Source: Calliopum simillimum
Lineage: Eukaryota > Arthropoda > Insecta > Diptera > Lauxaniidae
Assembly (NCBI GenBank): GCA_951812925.1
Contig: OX638370.1
Coordinates: 110,808,897 to 110,872,896, forward strand
Direction of reading: 5' to 3'
DNA length: 64,000 bases
In this document: positions 27,101-39,100 of the stretch, piece by piece
How the letters are laid out: the number at the start of each line of letters is the position of its first letter
Numbering within the stretch: position 1 is the stretch's first letter
Translations under genes and position numbers: made by a program
Notes under the pieces: model-generated
What the model was told of the DNA's origin: nothing
The model's database searches: none
The model's input: only the letters and a program-made list of their open reading frames with translations

Positions 27101-30100
27101 CTGGTGTCATATTAAAGGTATTTTGACAGCCTATAAAAATGTTTTGAGCATATTATCAATTGGATTCATAGTTTTCGAGATATGAGCTTTTTTGAAATTT
27201 TGTGAAATTTTTCAATTACAGCAACAAATTAATCAACATCACCGGCAACAGCAACAACAAAAACAACAACAACAACAATATTCCTTTCATATGACTCCAA
27301 TATTTTCCAAATCCATCCAGAGGTTCCTAATTTATGGCGGTTTTCATAGAAGATATATATTCTGATCTTCCGGAGGCTATATCTCAGAAACTAGGTCCGA
27401 GATACCCTTTTTGCTCACATATTCTTTTTAAGGACTAAGAACCCAATGATAAAAAATTAGTTTCAGAATGATAGCGAATTTATCACTAAACGACACATGA
27501 ACCCCATTTTGACCTCTATATGACCTTGAAATCTTTTTTCTTAGACGTTCTGGAAAAAAACGGACCCCGGATTCAGATTCAGGACGTCAAAGTCCCCAGG
27601 AAACACATAGTCTGGTCAAACCACCATGACATTTTTGTTTTTTGTAAACCGGTGTTATTTTTTCAGGTACGGGAGGCATTTTTTTCACCTAAGGGTCCAC
27701 CCTTGAATGTCGGAACCAAAAATTAAAAAAAAAAATTTTTTCGTTTTTTTCGTGGTTTCTACACGTTTGATGACTTTTTCCGACATTTTAGTGGAAACAA
27801 TTTTTTTCACACAAGGGTCCCCCCTTGGATGTCGAAACCAAAAATTAAAAAAAAATCTTTTTGTTGTTTTTTCATGTTTCTACGCGTTTTATGACTTTTT
27901 TCGACATTTTCGTGGAAAATTTTTTTTTCAACCAAGGGTCCTCCCTTGGCTGTCGGAACCAAAAATTTAAAAAAATTTATCATATCCATGTAAATATTTA
28001 ACGGACAGTGATGACATTTGGTATATGTATTAAAAGTGTCGGGACACAAAATGTCCAAGGGAAAAATGGGTAGTGTTCCTTAAAAAAATGTCATATCTCT
28101 GAAACTATTTAATGCACATAGATGAGGTTTGGCACGTTCATTAATTACATCGAGACAATTTACATTTTTTGGTTTAATGAACTGGGGACGTCCCGCCCAC
28201 TGAACAAAATAAGATTTAGCAACGCACATTGCGAAATGCTGGTATGAATATAAAATTGAACATAGTACATTTGTAATAATTAGACATTTAAAATCTTTTT
28301 CTTCTTTACTTAAGCTCATTTATTTATAACTTCTTGTCAGCGTCTATCTATACGAGAACTTTTCTAACAAAATTGCATTGGCTGTGCTGACTTAATATAA
28401 AATGCAGACAAATCTTTCCATGGGATTTTATTTGCAACACGTAAACACCATTAAATGCATTTGAGCATCTACTTTTTTTTCATCTTTTTACACATTATCT
28501 GTTCTGGTACTTTAAAATAAGTTTGGTTGCAAGTTGTGCGCTATAAGAGCGTAATACTTATTTTTATTCCATTATTCTTGTAACCACCTTCTCAAGTTTT
28601 TTTGCAATTTAATCCTTTTTTTTTTTTCTTTTTTCAATTTTAGCTTGATATTGAATGTTCATGGATGCGCGAATCTCACATCGATTGGATTTTTCAAGGA
28701 CCTGCATCCGTAGTGCTTCTGCTAAATTTAATATTTTTAATACGCATTATGTGGGTAAGTGCAGGGAGATGATCTTTAGCTTATAATACTTAAAACTGAA
28801 TTACTTATAGTGATAAAAGTAGTAGTAGAAGGTGCATGCATGTCACATATGAGTAGTATGTAAGAAGCTCATGTGTGACCGACCAACCACTAGTGTCATT
28901 CACTCAAGATACTCAAGTGTCACTTCACTTCAAGTTATTTACATTAAAAAAATGCCAGACACAGTTTTAAATGCGACAGTTTTAATGTGTTTAACCTTTT
29001 TTACCACAACAAAGGAATTTGTTATAATTTTTTAACCCTTTTGCCCAAAACAAAAAATGTACTCTTCAACCACATGTCATATAACAAATGTTTGCCAGCC
29101 GTAAGAATGAGCACACAATATGGCATGTTATGTATCTAAGTTGACAGCTGTGATAATAGCAATGCAATAAGCGATATTTGTTTGTCTTTGTAAAGAAAGG
29201 GAGCTTTAATCAAGCGAAAAAGTACTTAAAAGCAAATTTGGCACTTTTAAAGACACTAAAGGCTATGCATTAATGTTAGGCTGACGCCATCTACGCACAA
29301 TCTAGCTATACACATATATTTTGCTCTATATCTTCCAAATTATGCAAGCAATCACATTATCACAGATACCTGCTGGCAGGATACATAGGCCATGAAAGGG
29401 CCCGGAGGATGCTTGTATTTTAATCAACATTTGTGTTTGTGCTTAGAAATAGTTTGAGCCTATCCTCTACCAATATAAGCGCAATGAAATACTCAACGAC
29501 GACTCATAACTTGCAGCCATCACCATCAATAGCATGATGGTGTTGTTGAAGTGCTGCGCTTGCAATTTCAATGTTGCTGTGAAATACAAAATTATGCATC
29601 TGTATGTGTGACAATAGTAATAAAGTACACTCTTAGTAAAATTTTTCCACTTTTTTAAAATAAATTTTTTTGTTTTCAATTGAAACTTCTTTGGCCGTGT
29701 AAGGAAGTTAGCAAAAATTTCAAGACCACAACATATTTTTCGACACTTTTCTGGCGTCACTTTTGCGGCGACTTGACATTTTTTTGGTGACGCTTTTGCG
29801 ACATTTTTGTGGTAACACATTTTTCGACACTTTTTGGTGAAAATTTTTTGTTGACCGTTTTTCCACACTTTTTTGGCGACACATTTTTGGTCACTTTTTT
29901 TGATGCTGTTTTAGTGATACTTTTTTGACGACTCATTTTTCGGCACTATTTTTGTTGACACATTTTCACTTTTTTTGGCGACATATTTTTCGACACTTTT
30001 TTAGGGACACATTTTTTGGCGACATATTATTTGACACATTTCCGACACTTTTTTGGTGACACATTTTTCGGAACTTTTATGGCACACATTTTTTGACCCT

Positions 30101-33100
30101 TTTTTTAGCAACATATTTTTCGACACTTTTTTGGTGGCATGTTTTTAGATGCTTTTTTAGTGAAACTTTTTTGACGACACTATTTTGGCGACAGAATTTT
30201 CGACACTTTTTTGGCGACACATTTTTCGACACTTTTTGTGACAACATTTTAGCAACACCTTTTGATGACACGTTTTTTGATAACATTTTCCAACTATTTT
30301 CTTGGCGACACATTTCTCGACTTTTCTTTGGCGACACATTTTTCGATACTTTATTGGCGACACTTTTTGCAGACACATTTTTTGACAATTTTAGGGCGAC
30401 ACGTTTTTCGACACTTTTTTGGCGACATATTTTTCAAAATTTATTGTTACGTATAGATACATCCCGTTATATCTCGCAAACTGTTCTTACTGTTTTCGTG
30501 AAATTTGGTAGATAGATGCCGAACGTGAATACTATGCACTGGATGAACAGTGGACGTAATCAAATAAGCATAAGTTTTACTTCTTCAACGTGGTATGCTT
30601 TCTTTTACTTTTAACATATTACGACCCTATCAATTGTTTTCGAATATTTAAGCACCATCAAACTTCTATAAAATCTTTTGAATCAATTATCGAATGTTAA
30701 AGTTGCCCATTATCACTAGTATTCCCTACGAAAGCTTCTTTTGCAATTGCAGAATATGCTCCTGAAATTTAAGTGCCAGTAAAAGTAAAATTTCATATGA
30801 AACTTTAATTCCATTTAGTACCCAGAAATTTAACTGCACATTGTGTAACTGACACACTGACTCTATTCTTTCAATAATCAATTTAATCCGCTTGAGAAGA
30901 GTAAAAACGAATTCCATTTTGTCTTGTTCAATTCAAATGTACTTCTCTTGTTGTCTTTTTAATTTCCGTTCTACAACTTCCTGTGTTATCTCTTTTAACG
31001 CTAATTTGCACATACTCATGCATACCCATAATGTAGCTATAACCTTGCCACTCTTTTCATAAACAAGATATTCATTGTTCGCCTTCTGCACCTCATTTTC
31101 TTATTTACTACCCAACCAACTAAACAACTGCTGTGACAATACATTTCATTTTATTTCCCTTAAGGTTCTTATTACAAAACTACGTTCGGCCAATACGCTG
31201 GAGACACGTCAATACCATAAGGCATCAAAAGCGTTACTTGTGCTGATTCCATTATTTGGTATAACATATTTGTTGGTGCTTACAGGACCTGAGCATGGTA
31301 TTAGCAGGAATCTCTTTGATGTCTTACGTGCTTTTCTAATTAGTACACAGGTAAGTTACATATATCGTCGTGGTGTATGAGATGTGGAGATGCAATAACA
31401 ACAACAACATCCAGACATAACTTAATTGCATCAATTCTATGCAGTTCATATTGACTCAGTTGTTATTTCTAAGTAATTACAGTGATTGGTGAGAAACCAA
31501 ATACCAGCCAGCGCTGTCAACGCTTACATTGGTCAAAGTAAAAGATAATGGTGCTGAATTCTGCAATTTTTATGTTATTGTAATTTTAGGACGGCTTAAT
31601 ATTACAGCTTTTAGTAATGTTTGGTGAAAATGAAGGTTTAATGCAGCTCTAGTTATATTTTCTTGTGTTCTGAATTTCGACATTTGTAGAGTTTCAATTA
31701 TGATTTTTGATTTTTATACATTTTGGGTGCTTGAATTGCAACAAATGTTTTGAGCAGGTGTTTTGTGATTGTAGGTTGGAAAGATGTCTCACACAAGTAT
31801 TGACTGCGTGTACTTGTAAATGGACTTGAATTTGCAATGCGCCAGATAATGTTTTACCACAAATTTCTGTGAACGTGTAAATATGTAGATTATTATATAT
31901 TTTTTCGGAAAGATCTTTAACTATGTATTGTTTTTATGAACAGCATTTTGAAATTCAGTAGTTTTTTAAACAGTTTATAGAAAACTTAAAGTTTCATTAT
32001 TAACATTTGTAGAGCTTTCAGTCTAAATTGGAACTTTATTACAACTTAATGCTTCATATTTGGCTAAAGTTTTCTAAAATTTGTAGACATCTAAATATAT
32101 TCTAAATAAATTTTTTGCAACTTAGACAATTTTTCTGTGATTTGATTTTTCATAATCGAAGAGTGGAAGTACCAAAGGAATTAAGTACCAGTGCGAGGCA
32201 AAAGTAATGTCATACAAACTAAGAGCAATGGTAATCGGTCATTTTAAATGTATCATTTCATCAATATAATGTCATCAATTCTACATCATCAAGTAAAATT
32301 TTTGTTAAAACAGAAAATATTTTTATTCATTGCTAACAAAATATCACCCCAATTCATATTATGAGATTTCTTTTCGTACTGGTACTTAGGTCCACTCCTC
32401 AATTGTAAAGTTTCAATTAAGATTCAGTCCAAACTTGGAGCAAATATGTTTTAATTGACAACAGATGTACATATTTTGAAATTTGCAGGCAATAGTTTTT
32501 GAAATTTAACACTCTCTGTACGCGATATATTTGGGATTTCAGTGAAAAACATTTGTGGGTTCTTTAATTTTTCTTAAAACACTTTGGGCATTATAAATTT
32601 TTATATTGTGTATTTCTGAATAATAAAATGTATTTGATGGGGGCTTAAATAGATTTTCTGTAGTTTTAGTGTCCCTTCTATTGATTTAATTTTCAACATT
32701 TGTAGAGTTTCACATATAAATACTACTGGGTAATGGCTAAGTGATTATGCTGTAATCGACTACTGTTGCATTTTTTAAAGAAAATATTTATAAAGGATTA
32801 ATTTGAGGGTTTGTTCGTGCTGTTTTAGGCGTATTCTTTAGAATTTTTGAAAAAAAAAAAACATTTGTAGGGTTTCAATTTTCATTAGTGGCTTAGTCAG
32901 TTTTTGCAATTTCGTTTTGTTCACCAAATGTTTTCTTTTGGTAATATCAACTTCTAACTTTTATTCGCACAGCAGTTACAAAGAGTATTACTATATAAGC
33001 TTTGACAGCGCTGAACTTAAATGACTTAAGCGTCTTCCCTTAACACGTGTGTATGTGTGTGTGCCCTTAATTACTTGTTTTTGTGCTATGCCCTTTAATA

Positions 33101-36100
33101 TTTTTCCTTTTGTTTTTTTTAGGGATTTTTCGTATCTTTATTCTTTTGTTTTCTCAATTCGGAAGTGCGTCAAACGTTGCGCCATCGCTTCGACAGATGG
33201 CGGGATTCACGCAATCTACGACGTGGAAATTCTCAAAGGAATCGAAGGTATATTTGAACAGAAAAAATAAAAAAAACAATGCTTTACTTGTGCTGCTGCT
33301 TGTATTCCTGCCAAAAAGGGGGTCGTCTTCGGTAGTAAAGATGATGGTTTAAGTAAAAACAAACTCCTTATTTGATTTTTTTATTGCTTTTTATTTTCTC
33401 CATTGGCAAAAATTACGTACCTAACAATAATATTTATTAATTTTATATAAATCATATTTTCATCATCTGACTAACTCAGTTATTTATTACCGAATGAATT
33501 CTTTATTTATTATTTCTTTATTTATTGACTTTTTTTGTTTCATTTTGTAAAGGAAATGGTTGTAATGTGAACATTTGCCAAAATATGAAGAGGTGAGTGT
33601 TGGTGGAGCATCTTATTTTGTGTTCGGGATTATCTTTTTTGTATGTATGTAAGATTTCTCCAGAAGGACTATTTAGTTCAAATCTTCTTCAATCTCAAAT
33701 AAAAAACGTAGTGTGCCAAACCTATTTAGTTTTAGATAAGCCTCAGACTCTAGATAAGTTGAGCATCTTAGCATATATTCTTTGTTCAGCTCTGCTAGAC
33801 TGTTAGGTGATAGAAGTTCTCGATCTGAGGAGACTTTTTTGTTACGGCTCGACGCCTTGACGAATCCGTTTAAAAAAAAACTCTTTTTCCAAGTGTGACT
33901 TCACTTTAACTTATCTGTAGAGAGAGCCACTAGTCCGATTTGAACTAGAAATACCTCGTTTAAAAGATAATTTAATTACGTTCGTATTATTTGTTGGCAT
34001 CGATTTAGAAACAATTGAAACATAGTTGTCAAAAACTAAAATATTTTTTTGTGTATTAATCGAAATAGTCAGAAAAAAATACTTTTATGCAAAAACTAAC
34101 GAATTGTTCTTGAAAAGTATTTTTTTCTGACCTCAAACTAAAAATTGGCATAATAAATGTACTACCGAATTTAGGGAAATTTATTGAGAATTTCAAAAAA
34201 AACTATAAAGAGATATATTAATAGGACCTTTTTCGTACTAAAATGACCACCAAACTCAAAAAGTAGGGAAAAAGATTGAAAATATCAACTTTGAGAGTTC
34301 AGAATATTGCAAAAAACTTTAAAACTTAATTAACCAAGATCATGCAATTGGTCAAAAGTTTCCCATAGAAAAATTTTCTCTTAAACGTTATCAGTTGTGT
34401 GAATGTTTTCATAATTTTTTGAGCTATTTTATAATTTTTCAAAACTTGGTCGAAAAAATAAAACAAAAAAAAAAACTCCAAAAATTCTGAAAAAAATTCA
34501 CACCAGTTTTTTGAAAGATTCTAAGCATTTTACGTTAAATAAAATTTTTTCCCAGATGCCTTGGTTTTAAGTAAACCTAGCGTTTTGCTGACAAACGTGA
34601 GCTTAACAGCTGAAAACTCAATTTGATAATTCTTTTTTTTAAATAAAATTCCAAAAATTCTGAAAAAATTCACACATATTCTTTGAATAATTTTAGAATT
34701 TTTTGCCATGTACACTTTTTTCGTTAGATGCCTTGCTTTTAAGTAAAAAATCATTTTTCCAATTTGTAATGAAAATAAAGTTATGACCAAAAAACATGTT
34801 TTTTTTTAGCCAAAATGGACCTTCAGTAGAATCAAAAGTGCTCCATTGGTTTTTCTTGGAATGAAAAAAAAAAATAAAAAAATGATGCAGATATCGTTTT
34901 TAAAAGTCCCTCTAACTTTTGAGTCGGTTCCGGGATGATTTTGTTTTGCTTCATACAAAATTGACCCGGTCTGCTGTATACGAAATTGAGTTTATCATTT
35001 TGAGTACAACTTCAAAATGCTATAGCTCAATAAATTTTTGGAAATTTATTTTTTTTTGTTCTAGGAGTCCTCTTATTCAAAATAATATAGGTATATTTTT
35101 AGAAAATGCGAAAAAATGTATTTTGATATTTTCACGATATGGTCTCCTTTCCTGTAGCATCACATATTACTAGGTATATTAAGGTAGGAAGAGTTTAATG
35201 CTGTCTTGACCTATGATATTTAACCAAACGTAATTCGATACCGCTTAGGTGGAAACTTGCCACAGCAATAAGCAGGTTTAGTTCCATTAAATGTTTTTTT
35301 TTGCTCCCCGTAGAATTCTTTAACCTTTCACATTATCACCATTTCCCATATGAATTTATTTATTTTTAATTTAAAATTGCCAACAGCACATTTGTGTGCG
35401 CTACTGCTTGTAATGCCGCAAATAAGGAAAACTTTTTCTTTTTCTGGATTTATTTATTATTTTTTCTTACCTTCTTGGTTTTATTTATTTTTTGCCTGGT
35501 TTTGTTTCTTATTTGATATTCAATCATAATACCTACACCAACGTTTGTATTTCCATTGCCATTGCCATTTTTTGTCTTGTTAAACTTTGTGCTTTTTGCG
35601 AAAAACTTCTTGTTCAAAGTGTACCCAAATGGTACTTTTTTGCATTGTACGTGTATGTTGTTACTACTTACCTGAGTTCCTAAAGTATGAAATGTAAATT
35701 TTGTTCGAAACTTTTTGTTTTATATTTTTCTCTTATTCTTCATTTTGTTATGTTTCAGATATCGCTTATCCAAAGACTATTCACAGAGATCAAGAACTGA
35801 AAGTTTACGGTAAGTTTTGGAGTATACACACGTACATGTGTTTGTATTATTTTAACACTTTTCATTTCAACAACTTGACTTGAAATTTGTATTGATTTTT
35901 ATTTGCTATTTGCTTGTATGTATTGTAAAGTGTCCTTTTTTATCCTTATTGATTTTGATGTTATGTTCATTAACATTTTTTAATCTTTAAAGCCTTAACC
36001 ATATAAATTTCATTATTTCATTTAACCTTCAAAAATTTAATTTTGCTTGTGGTTATTAACTTTGTTTAACATTCTAAAGCCACAGAACTGTGAAATTGCA

Positions 36101-39100
36101 AACCTAATTTACATAAATTCTAATAAATGAACCTCTGCGGTAAGGTTTATGCTCCCTATTACTTTACAAATTGCTGCCACACGTTCATAAGTTTTTGAAA
36201 TTACCTAACCGTTAGTGCAACTTACTTAATCTACGCCTTATTTTCATATGAAACACTTTCTATTTACAACACTCTGTTGCAATGCAATGCAACCAACCAT
36301 TATTCCAACTACAACAGTATGGATAATAGGGTAAAATAAGCAAAAAGTAAACAGAAGACACTGCGATTCTAACTAGTGAAGACGTAGTTAAGTTTTTGAA
36401 ACTAACAGCCCTGTAGTACGAACGGAGTCAATGGTCTCAATAGTCCAATCTTTGGTCTAGTTTTTTTCTAAGTAGTTCGTGATGGACTACACTTTAAACT
36501 AGAAAAAATTCACTTAAATTATGAATTGAATCCAAAATGGTCCAAATGTAATGCATAATCCATCATTTATACCAAAAGTGGTCCAATTGTGTATCGATTG
36601 TGTCTTTTAAATTATAATGTTACTGACTACGTGCTGTTTGGCAGTTCGTCGATTGTGAAGAAGCGCAAACGATAGTGTATCGGTCTAGTGACTTGCGCTG
36701 CGTGGAGAGGCCCGGGTACAAGTCCCCCAATTTTTAATTTTCTATTAATTTGTACGCAATTTGTCTGAAGAGTCTTCGGAGCAGAAAATGAAACATATGT
36801 CCAACATAGCCTATGTATAAAATAATAAAAAATTATTAAAAAAATTTTCATCCACACTGAAATTCGAATCCGGAACACATTGCTCAGAAATATGTAACAA
36901 ACTCTTTAGCACATTCGGCTATGAAACCTTTTGACATTTTTGACATTTGAATTTAAAATTAAATTTGTTGAAATTTATAAATAAAATAAAAACAAATTGA
37001 CCTTTTTTTGGTCCAAGTGTAATGCATAAGGAGACAATTGGTTACGCCCAATGACAAACAATACATAACATAAATAGAACTTTATATGTGATGGGACCAA
37101 AATTTTGACTAGTCGGTGGAGTAGTTTGCAAACTAGTTTTGGAATAGTTCGTGATCTTGCAGGGGTTATTGTGTAGAAGTAATTGTTAGCGATATATTTG
37201 CAAACAACTGCTATTCCTGCGACCTTTGAGCATGAATAGCTTTTTATACGGCAGTATCTCGATGCCTATTTTTGACATTTGTTTCCAAACAATAAAATGA
37301 AGCGATTCCAGATTTTAGAAGTCTCTTTAGAGCCTTATTTCATTTTATTCATGACCACTCACGTTTGTCTTGAAGAGTCGACAGGTGTGACAAAAATTGT
37401 AACGAACTCCGGTTTCCCCGGTTTTATAGCTGGGATATACTCAGCCTTTCCAAGATTCAAGGTCCGTTTCAAGATAGAAGAGAGTTAGTTTCGTGTTTTA
37501 ATTATTATATTTTATTGGTGGTTTTGACCAGGTTTTATAAATTTACAATTCAAGTTTTGTTACAATATTAGTTTTCTTACTTTCAGCTTTATATAATTCA
37601 ATTTTATTCTTAACAATGTATAAAATAAACTTAGTAATAATTATCTAATTATTCAGTGGATTTAGCGTTATATAATCCAATTCGGTTTCTAAAAATAGTA
37701 ATAATCTAGGCTTGGTTCTTCAAGCGGAGTGATTCACGAAGTATCTGATTCCCAGGGGCGATCTGGGACAAGAGAGCGAGAGGTAGAAATTGGCTTCGAT
37801 GTTCGCGGTTAACGTATACTTAGAATATAGACGAGTTCGTTGAATAGCTTAGTTAAAGAATTATTGTATTATGTATTGTAGAGTGTCCGAGTTGAGACAT
37901 GAGAATATTAGACTGTCGACCAACAAGTCTGAGGTCTAATAAAAGACTAGGGCGATCTAGGACAAGAGAAAGCAAGTGCGGTAGAATGTCCGAGTTGGGA
38001 CACGGGAGTATTAGATTGTCGACCAACAAGTCTGAGATCTAATAAAAGCCGAGGGCGATCTGGGACAGGAGAAATCAAGCGAAGTAGAATGTCCGAGTTG
38101 GGACACGGCAGTATTAGACTGTCGACCAACAAGTCTGAGGTCTAATATAAGACGAGGGCGATCTGGGACAAGAGAACTCAAGTGAAGTAACACGTCCGAG
38201 TTCGGACACGAGAATATTAAACTTGTCGACCAATAAGTCTGAGGTTTAATAAAAGCCGAGGGCGATCTGGAACAAGGGAAATCAAGCGAAGCAAAACGTC
38301 CGAGTTGGGACACGAGAGTATTAAACTTGTCGACCAATAAGTCTGAGGTTTAATAAAAGCCGAGGGCGATCTGGGACAAGAGAAATCAATTTAAGTAAAA
38401 CGTCCGAGTTTGGACACGAGAGTATTAAACTTGTCGACCAATAAGTCTGAGGTTTAATAAAAGCCGAGGGCGATCTGGGACAAGAGAAATCAGTTGAAGT
38501 AAAACGTCCGAGTTTGGACACAAGAGTATTAAACTGGTCGACCAACAAGTCTGAGGTTTAATAAAAGCCTAGGGCGATCTGGGACAAGAGAAACCAAGCG
38601 AAGCAAAACGTCCGAGTTGGGACACGAGAGTATTAAACTTGTCGACCAATAAGTCTGAGGTTTAATAAAAGCCGACGGCGATCTGGCACAAGAGAAAGCA
38701 AGTGAAGTAAAACGTCCGAGTTTGGACACGCGAGCGAAGTCAAGAGAAAATTAGTTGATCGACGAAAATGTCTGAACAACTAACGAGAGTACAGAGTGTA
38801 GCTATCAAGAGCAGTTAGCCGATCGACGAAAATGTCTGAACGCTAACGAGAGTGCAAGGTAGGCAGTGAAATCACTGCCAGAGCTCTTGCTCCTGTGGCT
38901 GCTCAAGCCAGACTGATTTTGTATGGCCAGCAAACTGCTATTTATATCAAAAAATGTATAGCGGCTACCAACAATTTCATTTCTGGCACGTGTTGTATGC
39001 ATGATCTGCATTCTGATGTTTTGTTGTTGCTTGTTGTTTTCCAAAATTCTACACATGGTTAGCGGTGGCTGCTGCAGCATTGTTGTTGGTTGTTTATCCA

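Larger units (their letters stand above)
18756..28643 (+). other. DH44 receptor intron 7 (9.9 kb), repeat-rich
   Basis: Contains a CCGGGTCGA-ended element (19784-20638), a tandem pair of CACTGCC MITEs (21844-22764), a dispersed repeat (23215-23350), a TACACGGAG MITE (24316-24744), a gypsy RT fragment (26387-26757), a foldback element (26770-27655) and copy C of a dispersed repeat (27660-28240). 18760-19780, 20640-21840, 22765-24315 and 24745-26380 show only AT-rich sequence and homopolymers. No exon seen. Confidence 0.6.

Noticed and set aside
30077..30515. Open frames up to 140 codons on both strands near 30.1-30.5 kb
   Set aside because: They are Phe/Asp/Thr or Lys/Cys-rich translations of the CGACACTTTTTTGG minisatellite, not genes.
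11650..33247. Assigning the receptor to the calcitonin-like DH31 receptor or PDF receptor
   Set aside because: The ectodomain (GVHYDTT then [12 protein letters not shown]) and ICL3/TM6 ([15 protein letters not shown]) match the CRF-receptor pattern, and the calcitonin-type ectodomain phrases are absent.
37886..38735. Regularly spaced repeats that could suggest a CRISPR array
   Set aside because: The whole 104-bp period is repeated with no unique spacers, and the locus is a eukaryotic LTR.
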